A DNA stretch of 64,000 bases from Rhodococcus ruber NBRC 15591 (GCF_001894945.1 NZ_BCXE01000008.1:1-64000), one strand, 5' to 3'. Positions 26,293 to 37,607 are shown, counted from the stretch's first letter. Numbers and translations: made by a program. The notes: generated by a model not told the origin, from the sequence alone.

Positions 26293-27363
26293 TCAGTCCG
26301 AGACGCGCCGGATGTAGAGCAGCCGGTCGCCGGTCATGACCGTCTCCACCTCCGGGGACCCGACACGCAGCAGGCGGCCGTTGCGTTCGATGCCCAGGAC
26401 GATATCCGGCAGGTGCCGCGGTGAGTCGCCGACCTCGTCGGCTTCGACGTCGCGTTCGGCGATCGCGAAGCCTTCCTCCGGAGTGAGCAGATCCTCGATC
26501 ATTTCCACGACGTTCGGGGTGATGGTGGCGGCTCCGAGCAACCGGCCCGCCGTCTCGGACGAGATCACCACCGTGTCGGCGCCCGACTGGCGCAGCAGGT
26601 GGGTGTTCTCCGATTCGCGGATGGCCACGACGATCTTGGCGGCGGGGGCGAGTTCGCGGGCGGTGAGGGTGACGAGTACAGCGGAGTCGTCGCGGTTGGC
26701 GGCGACGACGATCGAGTTGCAGTGCGGCACCCCGGCCAGACGCAGCACATCCGATTTGGTCGCCGAGCCCTGCACGGTGACCAGGCCCCGGCCGTTGGCG
26801 GCGTCGAGCACCACCGGGTCGGTGTCGACGACGACGATGTCCGAGGGCGCGGCGCCGTCGCCGAGCATCGCATCGACCGCGGTGCGGCCCTTGGTGCCGT
26901 AGCCGACGACCACAGTGTGGTTGCGCACCCCGTGTCGCCAGCGTTGGATGCGGAAGGTTTGCCGGGAACTCTCGGTCAGGGCGGAGAGGGTGGTGCCGAC
27001 CAGGATGATGAGGAAGAAGATCCGAAGCGGGGTGATGACCAGGACGTTGACCAGACGGGCCGCGGGCGTGATGGGAGTGATGTCGCCGTAGCCGGTGGTC
27101 GAGAGCGATACTGTCGCGTAGTAGATGCAGTCCAGCAGCGACAGCTCGTTGTCCTGGTTGTCGGAGTAGCCGTCGCGGTCCAGGTAGACGACGAGCACCA
27201 CCAGGGTCAGGGCGATCAGGGCGTACCCGATTCGGCGCACGATCGCGCGGCCCGGACTGGTCTGCAACTGCGGCACCCGCAGGATGCCCACCAGTGTGAA
27301 ATCGGGTCGCTCGGTCAGGGTGTCGGAGCGGCTGAACCGGGCCCGGAGCGTGCTACCGGGCAC
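26293..27363 (-). CDS. Potassium channel protein with TrkA-N (RCK) and TrkA-C domains
   Basis: 356 residues. Two transmembrane helices flank a pore loop with the K+ selectivity filter TTGYGD (89-94). A cytosolic RCK domain follows (VVVGYGTKGRTAVDAM, about 150 on) and a TrkA-C module at the end. It is a ligand-gated K+ channel of the MthK/Kch kind, similar to mycobacterial Rv3200c. It lies 97 bp after ktrA on the same strand, so K+ uptake and K+ channel genes are grouped. It starts at a GTG. Confidence 0.9.
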   Translation of the reverse strand: MPGSTLRARFSRSDTLTERPDFTLVGILRVPQLQTSPGRAIVRRIGYALIALTLVVLVVYLDRDGYSDNQDNELSLLDCIYYATVSLSTTGYGDITPITPAARLVNVLVITPLRIFFLIILVGTTLSALTESSRQTFRIQRWRHGVRNHTVVVGYGTKGRTAVDAMLGDGAAPSDIVVVDTDPVVLDAANGRGLVTVQGSATKSDVLRLAGVPHCNSIVVAANRDDSAVLVTLTARELAPAAKIVVAIRESENTHLLRQSGADTVVISSETAGRLLGAATITPNVVEMIEDLLTPEEGFAIAERDVEADEVGDSPRHLPDIVLGIERNGRLLRVGSPEVETVMTGDRLLYIRRVSD

Positions 27364-27460
27364 GGCCGGCTTCGTTCGGTGCCGCGGCCCGGCGGGGGCC
27401 CGGGGGCGCCTGGTGCGCTGTCGGAGACATCGTCAGCAGCCTACGTCGTTCCGACGGCCG

Positions 27461-28126
27461 TCAGGTCAGTTCGCTGAAGCGCTCGGTGTTGCGGACCTGG
27501 CCGGAGACGATGATGGTGTCGCCCGGAGCGAGCACGGTGTCGGCGGTGGCGTAGGTGAAGCCTTCGCCGGGGCGTTTGATCGCCACGACGGTGACACCGA
27601 AATCGGAGCGGACGGCGGTGTCGCCGAGACGCCGGCCGATCGCGAATGCGGGCGGGGTGGTCTTGACCATCGCGAAACCGTCGTCGAACTCGATGTAGTC
27701 CATCATCCGGCCGCGGACCAGGTGGGCGACGCGCTTGCCCATGTCGTGTTCGGGCCGGACGACGTGGTGCACGCCGATCTGGCTGAGGATCTTCGCGTGC
27801 GCGTTGCTGATGGCCTTGGCCCACACGTTCGGCACCGCCATGTTGATCAACGCCGAGGCCGTCAGCAGGCTGGCCTCGAGGTCGGAACCGATGCCCACGA
27901 CGGCGCGCCCGTACTCGTGCACCGACAGTTGCCGCAGCGATTCCTCGTCGGTGGTGTCGGCGACCACGGCATGGGTGAGGCGGTGGGCGACCTTCTGCAC
28001 GACCGCCTCGCTCGAGTCGATGCCGAGCACTTCCGTGCCCTGGGCCATCAACTCCAGCGCCAGTGATTTGCCGAAGCGGCCGAGTCCGAGCACGACCACG
28101 ACGTCGGAGGCAGGTTTCCTAGCCAA
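27461..28126 (-). CDS. ktrA: KtrA/TrkA-type potassium uptake regulator
   Basis: 221 residues. An RCK_N nucleotide-binding domain (VVVLGLGRFGKSLALEL, then GIDSSEAVV) and a TrkA-C domain (about 135-221) match KtrA, the cytosolic ring that gates KtrB with ATP/ADP or c-di-AMP. It uses a TTG start inside the last codons of ktrB (8-nt overlap), supported by GAAAGG upstream; the overlap means translational coupling. Confidence 0.9.
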   Translation of the reverse strand: MARKPASDVVVVLGLGRFGKSLALELMAQGTEVLGIDSSEAVVQKVAHRLTHAVVADTTDEESLRQLSVHEYGRAVVGIGSDLEASLLTASALINMAVPNVWAKAISNAHAKILSQIGVHHVVRPEHDMGKRVAHLVRGRMMDYIEFDDGFAMVKTTPPAFAIGRRLGDTAVRSDFGVTVVAIKRPGEGFTYATADTVLAPGDTIIVSGQVRNTERFSELT

Positions 28127-29495
28127 TGAAGGGCCTTTCGGTGGGAAGTTCGTAGCGCCGTCCGCGTTCGCGGGCGGCGAGGGCGCTGACCAGGGTGATC
28201 GAGCCGATCCGGCCGAGGTACATCAGCAGTACCAGGACGAGCTGTCCCCAGGCCGGAAGCTGAGCGGTGATTCCCGTGGACAGCCCGACCGTGGCGAACG
28301 CGGAGGTGACCTCGAACAGCAGCACGTCGAGATCGAATCCGGTGCCGGCGAGCAGGACGATGGTCGGCACCGCCACCAGACCGACGCCGATCAACGCTAC
28401 CGACAGCGCCTGGCGCTGCACCCGGGTGTCGATGCGCCGGTCGAACACGGTCACCGAACGCTCACCACGGGCCTCGGCCGCGATGACGAACAGCAGCAGC
28501 ACGAAGGTGGTCACCTTGATCCCGCCTGCGGTGCCGCCGCTGCCGCCGCCGATGAACATCAGCACGTCGGTCACGAGCAGCGTCGCGTCGTCCACCTGCG
28601 CGTAGTCGACGCTGTTGAACCCCGCCGTGCGGGGCATGACGCCCTGGAACGTGGCGACGAGCAACTTCTGGCCGAAGTGGTAGTGCTGCAGGGTGCGGGT
28701 CCATTCGAGGATCAGCACGAGCGCGGGTCCCACCACCAGCAGCACCGCGGTGACGGTCACGGTCAGCCGGGTGTGCAGGCTCCATCGAGTGCTGCGGCCC
28801 CGTAGGTGCCGGGTCACTTCGAACAGGACCGGGAACCCGATTCCGCCGAGGATCACCGCGATCATGAGCGGCACACAGATCCAGGGATCTTCGGCGAAGC
28901 CGATCATGTTGTCGCTGTAGAGGGCGAAGCCGGCGTTGTTGAACGCCGAGACGGAGTGGAACACCCCCAGCCACACCGCCCGCAGGGGTGGTTCCTCGTA
29001 GCCGAGCGCGAACCGCGCTGCGAGCGCCACCGCAGTGACCGCTTCGATGAGCACGCTCATCCGCACGACGCCGACGACGACCGAGCGGACGTCGCCGAGT
29101 CCGGATGCACGCGCCTCGGCGGCGGTGTTCAGTCGGGCCTTGAGGCCGATCCGGTTCGCGAGCAGCAGGCCCACGAGCGAGGCCATGGTCATGATCCCGA
29201 ACCCCCCGGCCTGGATCAGGGCGAGGATGACGCCCTGGCCGAAACCGGACCAGTGGGTGGGCGTGTCGACGACGACCAGCCCGGTCAGGCACATCGCCGA
29301 GGTGGCGGTGAACAGGGCGTCGACGACGGAGGCCGCGGCGTCGGGCCGGCGCGCCGCGGGGGTGAGGAGCGCGGCCGTGCCGACGGCGATCGCTGCGGCG
29401 AAGCTCAGCGCCACGACCCTGACCGGGGTCAGGGTCGCCCGCGCCGCCAGTCGCCGCAGCAGGGACGGCGCGGATGCGCCGGCGGGTGTTCTCAC
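28119..29495 (-). CDS. ktrB: KtrB/TrkH-type potassium transporter subunit
   Basis: 458 residues with the four-fold M1-P-M2 design. The four filter loops are visible: TSAMCLTGLVV, VSAFNNAGFAL, MPRTAGFNSVD and AFATVGLSTGI, each with the filter glycine. It imports K+ (with Na+) when bound to the KtrA ring encoded by the overlapping downstream gene. It lies 105 bp downstream of gvpA on the same strand. Confidence 0.92.
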   Translation of the reverse strand: MRTPAGASAPSLLRRLAARATLTPVRVVALSFAAAIAVGTAALLTPAARRPDAAASVVDALFTATSAMCLTGLVVVDTPTHWSGFGQGVILALIQAGGFGIMTMASLVGLLLANRIGLKARLNTAAEARASGLGDVRSVVVGVVRMSVLIEAVTAVALAARFALGYEEPPLRAVWLGVFHSVSAFNNAGFALYSDNMIGFAEDPWICVPLMIAVILGGIGFPVLFEVTRHLRGRSTRWSLHTRLTVTVTAVLLVVGPALVLILEWTRTLQHYHFGQKLLVATFQGVMPRTAGFNSVDYAQVDDATLLVTDVLMFIGGGSGGTAGGIKVTTFVLLLFVIAAEARGERSVTVFDRRIDTRVQRQALSVALIGVGLVAVPTIVLLAGTGFDLDVLLFEVTSAFATVGLSTGITAQLPAWGQLVLVLLMYLGRIGSITLVSALAARERGRRYELPTERPFIG

Positions 29496-29600
29496 CCGGA
29501 GGAGACTAGACCCGCTCCGGGTCGCCGGGGAACCGGGTAGAGATGACCGGAATTCGGGCTCCCGCCGCCGGCTCGTGCCACCGGCCGCCGCCGACGAACG

Positions 29601-30011
29601 TCACCCGTCCCGGGACCTGCGTGGCGCCGCCTCGCGTTCGTCCTGACCGCCGGCGAGCAGGCCGCTGACCCGTTCGCCCGCGGAGTCCAGGGCGCCTCTC
29701 GTCTTGTGCGCGGCGGCCTTCTCGGTGAGTTTCCCGGCCGGGCCGCCGACGATGTCCGTCAGGCCTTTCGGCTCGGTGGTGGAGATCTCGAGCCTGTTGA
29801 CCGCCTCGGCGAAACGCAGGTAGGTGTCCACGCTCGCCACCACCACCCGGGCGTCGATGGTGATGATCTCGATGCCCACGAGCGAGACGCGGACGAATGC
29901 GTCGATGACGAGGCCCTTGTCGAGAATGGTGTCGATGACGTCGGCGAGGCCGGACGAGTTCGGCCTCGCCATCGTGCCGCCGCCGCCTCCGCCTCCGGAT
30001 TGGATGGTCAT
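29601..30011 (-). CDS. gvpA: Gas vesicle structural protein GvpA (solitary)
   Basis: 136 residues. The core (about 18-82) is a strong GvpA match: [20 protein letters not shown], then [20 protein letters not shown] and [12 protein letters not shown], the helix-strand-strand-helix monomer that stacks into gas-vesicle ribs. It has a Gly-rich N-terminal insert and a charged tail of about 50 residues ending in a basic stretch. AAGGAG lies 8 nt before the ATG. No gvpF/L, gvpN, gvpO, gvpK, gvpG or gvpS gene lies in the window, so a vesicle cannot be built from this locus alone. It sits upstream of ktrBA, and a second role linked to osmotic state is only speculation. Confidence 0.88.
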   Translation of the reverse strand: MTIQSGGGGGGGTMARPNSSGLADVIDTILDKGLVIDAFVRVSLVGIEIITIDARVVVASVDTYLRFAEAVNRLEISTTEPKGLTDIVGGPAGKLTEKAAAHKTRGALDSAGERVSGLLAGGQDEREAAPRRSRDG

Positions 30012-30372
30012 GATCCGCGCTCCTTGCTGTCGCTCGGCGGTTCGCGTGCCGCCGGTCGCGCGGGGAGAGCACTCCTGGGGCGGTGCGCGTACAAGGGCTA
30101 TAGCCGCGCACCCCCCGGTCGAAACCCGCCCGTCGACGGAAGTGCGGTCAAAGTCGAGCAAAACAGATACCGTTCGACCGGTTTGTTGATAGCGTCGTCG
30201 CAGGCCGGATCCGGGAGCCCGGCCTCGACGTCTCCGCGTCGTCCGGGATTGGACGAGGGGTAGTCCGGGACGATGCGGAGACGTCACGGCGTCCGGCGCA
30301 GCACGTGCGCCTCTTGTGCGGAGATGGCAGGGTTACCGCACACGCGGGACGTTTCGGCGCCACGATGGGGGA
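30012..30372. promoter_or_regulatory. Divergent promoter region between gvpA and the acyltransferase gene, with nested palindrome
   Basis: 361 bp without a convincing gene. A symmetric element at 30082-30112 has outer arms GGTGCGCG / CGCGCACC (8 bp) around the 10-bp palindrome GGCTATAGCC (30096-30105), about 70-100 bp upstream of gvpA. A comparatively AT-rich patch lies at 30148-30195. These suit an operator and promoter for one or both genes; no regulator is identified. Confidence 0.45.
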
Positions 30373-31758
30373 ATGCAGGTGATGAGCCTTCCCGAGGCGC
30401 TGTTCGTACTGCTCGAAACTCCGTCGCGTCCACTGCACCTCGGGGCTCTCGTATTGTTCGAACCCCCGCCGGAGGCCGGGGGCGATCACGCCCGCCGCAT
30501 GTACGAGATCCTGCTCACCCACGACGAGGTGGCGGACCCGCTACGGCGGCGTCCCGTCCGGACCCTGCGCGGAGCCGGTTACCCGTTGTGGTCGCGTCCC
30601 GAGAACGTCGACCTGGGATTCCACGTGCGCCACACCGCCGTTCCCGGCTCGGGTTCGATGACCGACCTGCTGGCCCTCGTCTCCCGGATCCACGGGTCCC
30701 CACTCGACCCGCTCCGCCCGATGTGGGAGGTGTACGTCATCGAGGGACTCGACGACGGGCGCACCGCGATGTACGCGAAGATCCATCTGTCCCTCGCCGA
30801 CGGTCCGGCCGGCCTGCGCCTGCTGCACCGGAGCATGTCCACCGACCCCGAGGCCTGCGACTGTCCCGCCCCGTGGAGCCCGGAGGTGGTCGCCCCCCGG
30901 GCTCGGCTGTCGACACTGCCCACGTCGTGGCTGCGCGCCGGGCTGCGGGCGGGCACGGAAGTGTTCGCGATGACCCCGGAAATCGGCAGGCTGGTCACCG
31001 ACGGCGTGCGCCGGCACCGGGTGGCGCTGCCGTGGCAGACACCGCCCACGATCTTCAACGTCGCGGTGGGCCGGGGCCGGACCTTCGCGGCGCGTTCCTG
31101 GCAGATCGAGCGGCTCCACGCGGTCGCGACCGCGTCCGGCACCACGATCGACGCCGTCGCGCTCACGATGTGCGCCGGCGGCTTGCGCGCCTATCTGTCC
31201 GAGCGGTACGCGCTCCCGGAGTCACCGCTGACCGCGATGCTCCCGGTGCCGATGAACCTCGGTGGGGCCGCGGTCGGTCCCGGCGGTCGTGAACCCGGAG
31301 TGGGAGCGATGGTGATCGGCCTGGCCACCGACGAACCCGATCCCGCGGTGCGGCTCGCCCGGATCGCCGACTCGCTCGTCCACACCGACCGGGTGGTCAC
31401 CGCGCTCAGCGGAACCCAGTTCCTGATGCTGAGCGCGCTGTCGCTGAGCCCGCTCGCGCTCGAGCCGGTGCGGCGGTTCGTCGACGAGATCCCGCCGCCG
31501 TTCAACGTGCTGATCTCGTATCTTCCCGGGCCCTCGCGCACCCGTTACTGGAACGGTGCGCGGCTGACCGGCATCTACCCCGTGCCTGCGGTGCTGAACG
31601 GACAGGCGCTGAGCATCACCCTCACGGGGAACGACGGCCGGCTCGATCTCGGGGTGGTCGGCGACCGTCATGCCGTGCCCGCCCTCGACCGGCTGGTCGA
31701 ACTCCTCGAGGGCGCACTCAGCGAACTGGAGAGCGCTGTGGGTACCCGGCCGCGGTGA
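30373..31758 (+). CDS. WS/DGAT-family O-acyltransferase-like protein with altered active-site motif
   Basis: About 461 residues. It has the family's N-terminal block, PLDPLRPMWEVYVIEGL, and C-terminal segments around NVLISYLPGP and GQALSITLTG. The catalytic HHxxxDG motif reads HLSLADG, so the second histidine, thought to be the catalytic base, is leucine. Normal members make triacylglycerols or wax esters from acyl-CoA. This one may be inactive in that reaction or use another mechanism. The ATG at 30373 follows GGGGG directly; an ATG at 30382 is also possible. Its 3' end overlaps the convergent helicase gene by 41 bp. Confidence 0.8.
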   Translation: MQVMSLPEALFVLLETPSRPLHLGALVLFEPPPEAGGDHARRMYEILLTHDEVADPLRRRPVRTLRGAGYPLWSRPENVDLGFHVRHTAVPGSGSMTDLLALVSRIHGSPLDPLRPMWEVYVIEGLDDGRTAMYAKIHLSLADGPAGLRLLHRSMSTDPEACDCPAPWSPEVVAPRARLSTLPTSWLRAGLRAGTEVFAMTPEIGRLVTDGVRRHRVALPWQTPPTIFNVAVGRGRTFAARSWQIERLHAVATASGTTIDAVALTMCAGGLRAYLSERYALPESPLTAMLPVPMNLGGAAVGPGGREPGVGAMVIGLATDEPDPAVRLARIADSLVHTDRVVTALSGTQFLMLSALSLSPLALEPVRRFVDEIPPPFNVLISYLPGPSRTRYWNGARLTGIYPVPAVLNGQALSITLTGNDGRLDLGVVGDRHAVPALDRLVELLEGALSELESAVGTRPR

Positions 31759-34042
31759 AGCCGGCGGGCTCGACGGGGTGTCCGCCCCTGCCGATCTGCC
31801 CGAGCAGGTCCAGGGTGCGCAGATAGCGACGGACGAGATCGCCGGCCGACAGATCCGACTCCGCGGCCTCACGCAGGGCCGCGGACACCCCGTCGCCCCG
31901 GGCCCACCGGTGGATCGCCCGCATCGCCACCGGGTCCGGTTCGGGGCCCTCGGGCAGGCCGTGCCGGCGCTCGGCGTCCGACACCTCCCGCCACAGCCGG
32001 ACCGTCGCGCGGTAGGCGGCGTCGACGCCGGCCGTGAGGGCCCCGCCGCCGGGAGCCGGACGGCGCGCTTCGCCGAGCACGCTCGACACGACGGCGGCCA
32101 GCTCCGCCGGATCCAGGCCCGCCCACACGCCGGTCCGCAGACACTCGGCGACGAGAAGGTCGCTGCCGCAATAGATCCGGCCCAGGATCCGGCCGTGGTC
32201 GGTGACCACCGCCTCGCCGGAATACGGATCGGACAGCAGGTATCCGCGTTCGTCGAGCAGGCCGAGGACCCGGTCGAACGTGCCCACCAGCCGGCCGGTG
32301 GCGACGGCGACCTGTCCGCGCAGCACCTCGGTGTCGGCGGCCAGTGCCCGCCGGCGCTCGGCGACGGCGATCAGGCGTTCCCGATCGGGGTACCGGTGAC
32401 CGGGGTGCGAACGCACGGCCCGCGCGAGCGCGGTCACCGCGTCGGCGGTTCCGGTGGTGCGCGCGACGGCCAACCGCTCCCGCAACTGCTGGTACTCGGC
32501 GAAACCCTCGGCGTCCCCGAGTTCGGCGTCGAGCAGACGCAGCGTCGCGGCGTTCGTCGTCGCGGCGGAGGCGAGCGCGGCCACCGAATGCTCCGCCTGG
32601 AACTGGGCGAAGGACCGTCCGAGCAGGTCCCGGGCTCCGGCGACCCCGAGCCTGTCGACGAGGTTGACGGCCGTGTTGTAGCCCACCCGCAGCGAGCTGT
32701 TCAGCGGATAGGTGCGGGTGGAGGCGAGTCCGGCGACGGTGGCCGGCTGCACCTCCGGACTCCACAGCACGACCGCGTGACCCTCCCGGTCGACGCCGCG
32801 ACGACCGGCCCGTCCCGTCAACTGGGTGTACTCGCCGGCGGTGAGCCGGACCGGTCCGGCGGCGGTGTGCTTGACGAGGCGTTCGAGCACGACGGTCCGG
32901 GCAGGCATGTTGACGCCCACGGCGAGGGTCTCCGTGGCGAAGACGATCCGGACGAGGCCGAGGCCGAACAGTTCCTCCACGGCGTGCCGGAAGACCGGCA
33001 CCATGCCCGCGTGGTGGGCGGCGAAGCCACGCTCGAGTCCGTCGAGCCAGTCGGCGAATCCGAGCGCATCGAGGTCGGCGGGGGAGACCCCGGCCGTGTG
33101 CCGGTCGACGATGCGGCGGATGCGGGTGACGTCGGCGGCCTCGGTGAGCCGCAACGACGAACGCAGGCATTCGGCGACGGCCTCGTCGCAGCCGCTGCGG
33201 CTGAAGCGGAACCAGATCGCCGGCAGCAGCGACTCGGCTTCGAGCCGCGCGACGAGTTCGGGCCGGTCGACGCCGGCCGGGCCGGGTGTGGCGGAGCGGC
33301 GACGCCGGCGCCGGGACGGAACCGCGGGGGCGGCGTCGACGAGCTGGCGATGCGCGACGTACCGCACGAGATTCTCGTCGATCGCCCCGGTGGTGGGGGA
33401 GAACAGGTCGAACAGCCGTCCACCGGCGAGCACGTGCTGGTGCAGCGGCACCGGCCGGGTCTCCTCGACGACGACGGTGGTCGCTCCGCGGACGAGGCCC
33501 AGCCACGCGCCGAACTCCTCGGCGTTGCTGACCGTCGCCGACAGGCTCACCAGCCGCACGGGGGCGGGGAGGTAGAGGATGGCCTCCTCCCACACCGCCC
33601 CGCGTTCACGGTCGGCGAGGAAGTGCACCTCGTCCATCACGACGTGGGTGAGCCCGTCGAGCAGGGGCGAGCGGCCGTGCAGCATGCTGCGCAGCACCTC
33701 GGTGGTCATCACCACGACGGGTGCGTGCGGGTCGAGGGAGACGTCGCCCGTGAGCAGCCCCACCTGCTCGTCCCCGAGCCGCGCGACCAGATCGGCGTAC
33801 TTCTGGTTGCTCAGGGCCTTGATCGGGGTGGTGTAGAAGCACTTGCCGCCTGCGGCGCGCGCGAGGTGGACGGCGAACTCGCCGACGACCGTCTTGCCGG
33901 CTCCGGTGGGAGCGCACACGAGCACGTCCCGATCCTCGTCGAGGGCGCGGCAGGCGCGGACCTGGAAGTCGTCGAGGGTGAATCCGAGTCCCGCGGTGAA
34001 CTGCGCGAGCCGCGGCCCGTCCTGCCTGCACACGCACTCCAC
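31718..34042 (-). CDS. helY: Ski2-like DEAD/DEAH-box helicase (HelY-like)
   Basis: 774 residues. Walker A is APTGAGKTVV (about 44-53), motif II is DEVH in VVMDEVHFLAD, motif III is SATVSN, and motif VI is QLTGRAGRRG. A helical C-terminal region follows. This is the actinobacterial HelY/Ski2-type superfamily-2 helicase (Rv2092c-like), presumed to act in RNA processing or repair. It is somewhat shorter than mycobacterial HelY (about 900 aa). The C-terminal end overlaps the convergent acyltransferase-like gene. Confidence 0.9.
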   Translation of the reverse strand: MECVCRQDGPRLAQFTAGLGFTLDDFQVRACRALDEDRDVLVCAPTGAGKTVVGEFAVHLARAAGGKCFYTTPIKALSNQKYADLVARLGDEQVGLLTGDVSLDPHAPVVVMTTEVLRSMLHGRSPLLDGLTHVVMDEVHFLADRERGAVWEEAILYLPAPVRLVSLSATVSNAEEFGAWLGLVRGATTVVVEETRPVPLHQHVLAGGRLFDLFSPTTGAIDENLVRYVAHRQLVDAAPAVPSRRRRRRSATPGPAGVDRPELVARLEAESLLPAIWFRFSRSGCDEAVAECLRSSLRLTEAADVTRIRRIVDRHTAGVSPADLDALGFADWLDGLERGFAAHHAGMVPVFRHAVEELFGLGLVRIVFATETLAVGVNMPARTVVLERLVKHTAAGPVRLTAGEYTQLTGRAGRRGVDREGHAVVLWSPEVQPATVAGLASTRTYPLNSSLRVGYNTAVNLVDRLGVAGARDLLGRSFAQFQAEHSVAALASAATTNAATLRLLDAELGDAEGFAEYQQLRERLAVARTTGTADAVTALARAVRSHPGHRYPDRERLIAVAERRRALAADTEVLRGQVAVATGRLVGTFDRVLGLLDERGYLLSDPYSGEAVVTDHGRILGRIYCGSDLLVAECLRTGVWAGLDPAELAAVVSSVLGEARRPAPGGGALTAGVDAAYRATVRLWREVSDAERRHGLPEGPEPDPVAMRAIHRWARGDGVSAALREAAESDLSAGDLVRRYLRTLDLLGQIGRGGHPVEPAGFTAAGYPQRSPVR

Positions 34043-34075
34043 GCTACGCGCGCCCGACGGTGGGCCGCGCGGGTG

Positions 34076-34498
34076 TCAGTCCTCGGTGACCTCGAGCTCG
34101 ACCTCGATGTTGCCGCGGGTGGCGTTCGAGTACGGGCACACTTGGTGGGCCTTGTCGGTCAGTTCGAGGGCCTGGGCGCGCGGCACGTGGGGGAGGGACA
34201 CCTCGAGGGTGACCTTCAGGCCGAAGCCGCCGCCGTCGGTGCGGCCGATGCCCACGCGTGCCCCGACCGCCGAGTCGGCGACGTCGGCCTTGTCCTGCCG
34301 GGCGACGAGCTGCAGCGCCGAGTGGAAGCACGCCGCGTACCCGGCGGCGAAGAGCTGTTCGGGGTTGGTGCCCTTGCCGTCGCCACCCATCTCGGTGGGG
34401 ACGGACAGGTTCACGTCGACCTTGCCGTCCGAGGTGCGGGCGCGGCCGTTGCGGCCCTCCCCGGTGGCGAGGGCTTCGGCGGTGTAGAGCACGTGCAT
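34076..34498 (-). CDS. ohr: Organic hydroperoxide resistance protein Ohr
   Basis: 140 residues of the OsmC/Ohr fold. The two catalytic cysteines are in GYAACFHSAL and QVCPYSNATRG, the Ohr rather than OsmC pattern, with the N-terminal YTAEA block. Ohr reduces organic and fatty-acid hydroperoxides with lipoyl-based thiols. It lies 25 bp after ohrR on the same strand, forming the usual regulator-enzyme operon. Confidence 0.95.
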   Translation of the reverse strand: MHVLYTAEALATGEGRNGRARTSDGKVDVNLSVPTEMGGDGKGTNPEQLFAAGYAACFHSALQLVARQDKADVADSAVGARVGIGRTDGGGFGLKVTLEVSLPHVPRAQALELTDKAHQVCPYSNATRGNIEVELEVTED

Positions 34499-34523
34499 GT
34501 GTTTCTCCTGTCGGTGGTGTGGG

Positions 34524-34982
34524 TCAGTCGGCCCGGCGGTGTGTGTCGTCGGTGATGCCGTGCAGGGCGGCGGTCAGGCGGTGGAGCGTGTCGCGCAGGC
34601 CGGCGAGTTCGCCGGTGTCGAGACCGATGGCGCAGGCCAGCCGCGCCGGAATGTCCTCTGCCTGTGAGCGCAGCGCGCTCCCGGCGTCGGTGAGGTGGAT
34701 GCGCACGCGGCGCTCGTCCGTGCTCTGCCGGCGGCGTTCGACGAGACCGGCGGCCTCGAGCCGCTTGAGGAGCGGCGAGAGGGTGCCGGTGTCGAGGTGC
34801 AGGGCGTCGCACAGCTCGCGCACCCCGCGACCGTCGCGTTCCCACAGGGCCAGCAGCACGAGGTACTGCGGGTAGGTGACGCCGAGCCGGTCGAGCATGC
34901 CGCGGTAGGCGGCGGTGGTGGCCCGGGAGGCGGAGTAGAGCGCGAAGCAGACCTGCCGGTCGAGCGCGAGATCATCGGACAC
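34524..34982 (-). CDS. ohrR: MarR-family organic peroxide sensor OhrR
   Basis: 152 residues with a winged helix (LCDALHLDTGTLSPLLKRLEAAGLV, then the wing RRRQSTDERRVRIHLT). The reactive peroxide-sensing cysteine is conserved near the N terminus in LDRQVCFALYSAS. Oxidation by organic peroxide would release it from its operator and induce ohr. Two short palindromes at 34994-35019, just upstream of its start, are candidate operators. Confidence 0.93.
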   Translation of the reverse strand: MSDDLALDRQVCFALYSASRATTAAYRGMLDRLGVTYPQYLVLLALWERDGRGVRELCDALHLDTGTLSPLLKRLEAAGLVERRRQSTDERRVRIHLTDAGSALRSQAEDIPARLACAIGLDTGELAGLRDTLHRLTAALHGITDDTHRRAD

Positions 34983-34993
34983 GAGAAATAAAG

Positions 34994-35019
34994 TAGCGCA
35001 CCGCTATGTTGTGCACAAC
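34994..35019. promoter_or_regulatory. Candidate OhrR operator palindromes
   Basis: TAGCGCACCGCTA (34994-35006, arms TAGCG/CGCTA) is followed after one base by GTTGTGCACAAC (35008-35019, a perfect 12-bp palindrome). They lie 12-37 bp upstream of the ohrR start in a relatively AT-rich stretch, as expected for autoregulation. Assignment to OhrR is positional. Confidence 0.6.
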
Positions 35020-35090
35020 TGAAATCGGCGGGGCTCCGACGTGACGCACCTCACGCTCCGAGTGGAATTGACAGGCGGCCCGCCACGTTA

Positions 35091-35111
35091 GTTGAGTGAG
35101 AAAGACTCAAG
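35091..35111 (+). promoter_or_regulatory. HAIR element (HspR-associated inverted repeat) upstream of Clp ATPase
   Basis: TTGAGT (35092-35097), seven bases, then ACTCAAG (35105-35111) matches the HAIR consensus CTTGAGT-N7-ACTCAAG except for one outer base. It ends 20 bp before the Clp ATPase ATG, and TTGACA at 35068-35073 could be a -35 element. HspR binding here would make the gene part of the heat-shock regulon. Confidence 0.85.
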
Positions 35112-35131
35112 TCCGAGAGAAAGGCTTCGGA

Positions 35132-37558
<2,427 letters not shown>

Positions 37559-37576
37559 ACACCGGCACGCGAAGCG

Positions 37577-37607
37577 CGGGCGGTGACCGGCATCCGGTCA
37601 CCGCCCG
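37577..37607. terminator. Convergent terminator hairpin
   Basis: A perfect 14-bp stem (CGGGCGGTGACCGG / CCGGTCACCGCCCG) with a 3-nt loop lies between the stops of the Clp ATPase (37558) and maltokinase (37626) genes. It can terminate both directions. Confidence 0.85.

Noticed and set aside
30148-30522. A 124-codon minus-strand frame in the gvpA / acyltransferase gap
   Set aside because: It overlaps the start of the acyltransferase gene antisense, has no ribosome site and no family features.
31670-34555. A 961-codon open frame on the plus strand opposite the HelY helicase
   Set aside because: It is antisense to a helicase with all SF2 motifs, is low-complexity Gly/Arg/Val/Glu-rich, and has no recognisable domain. 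It is a GC-bias shadow frame.
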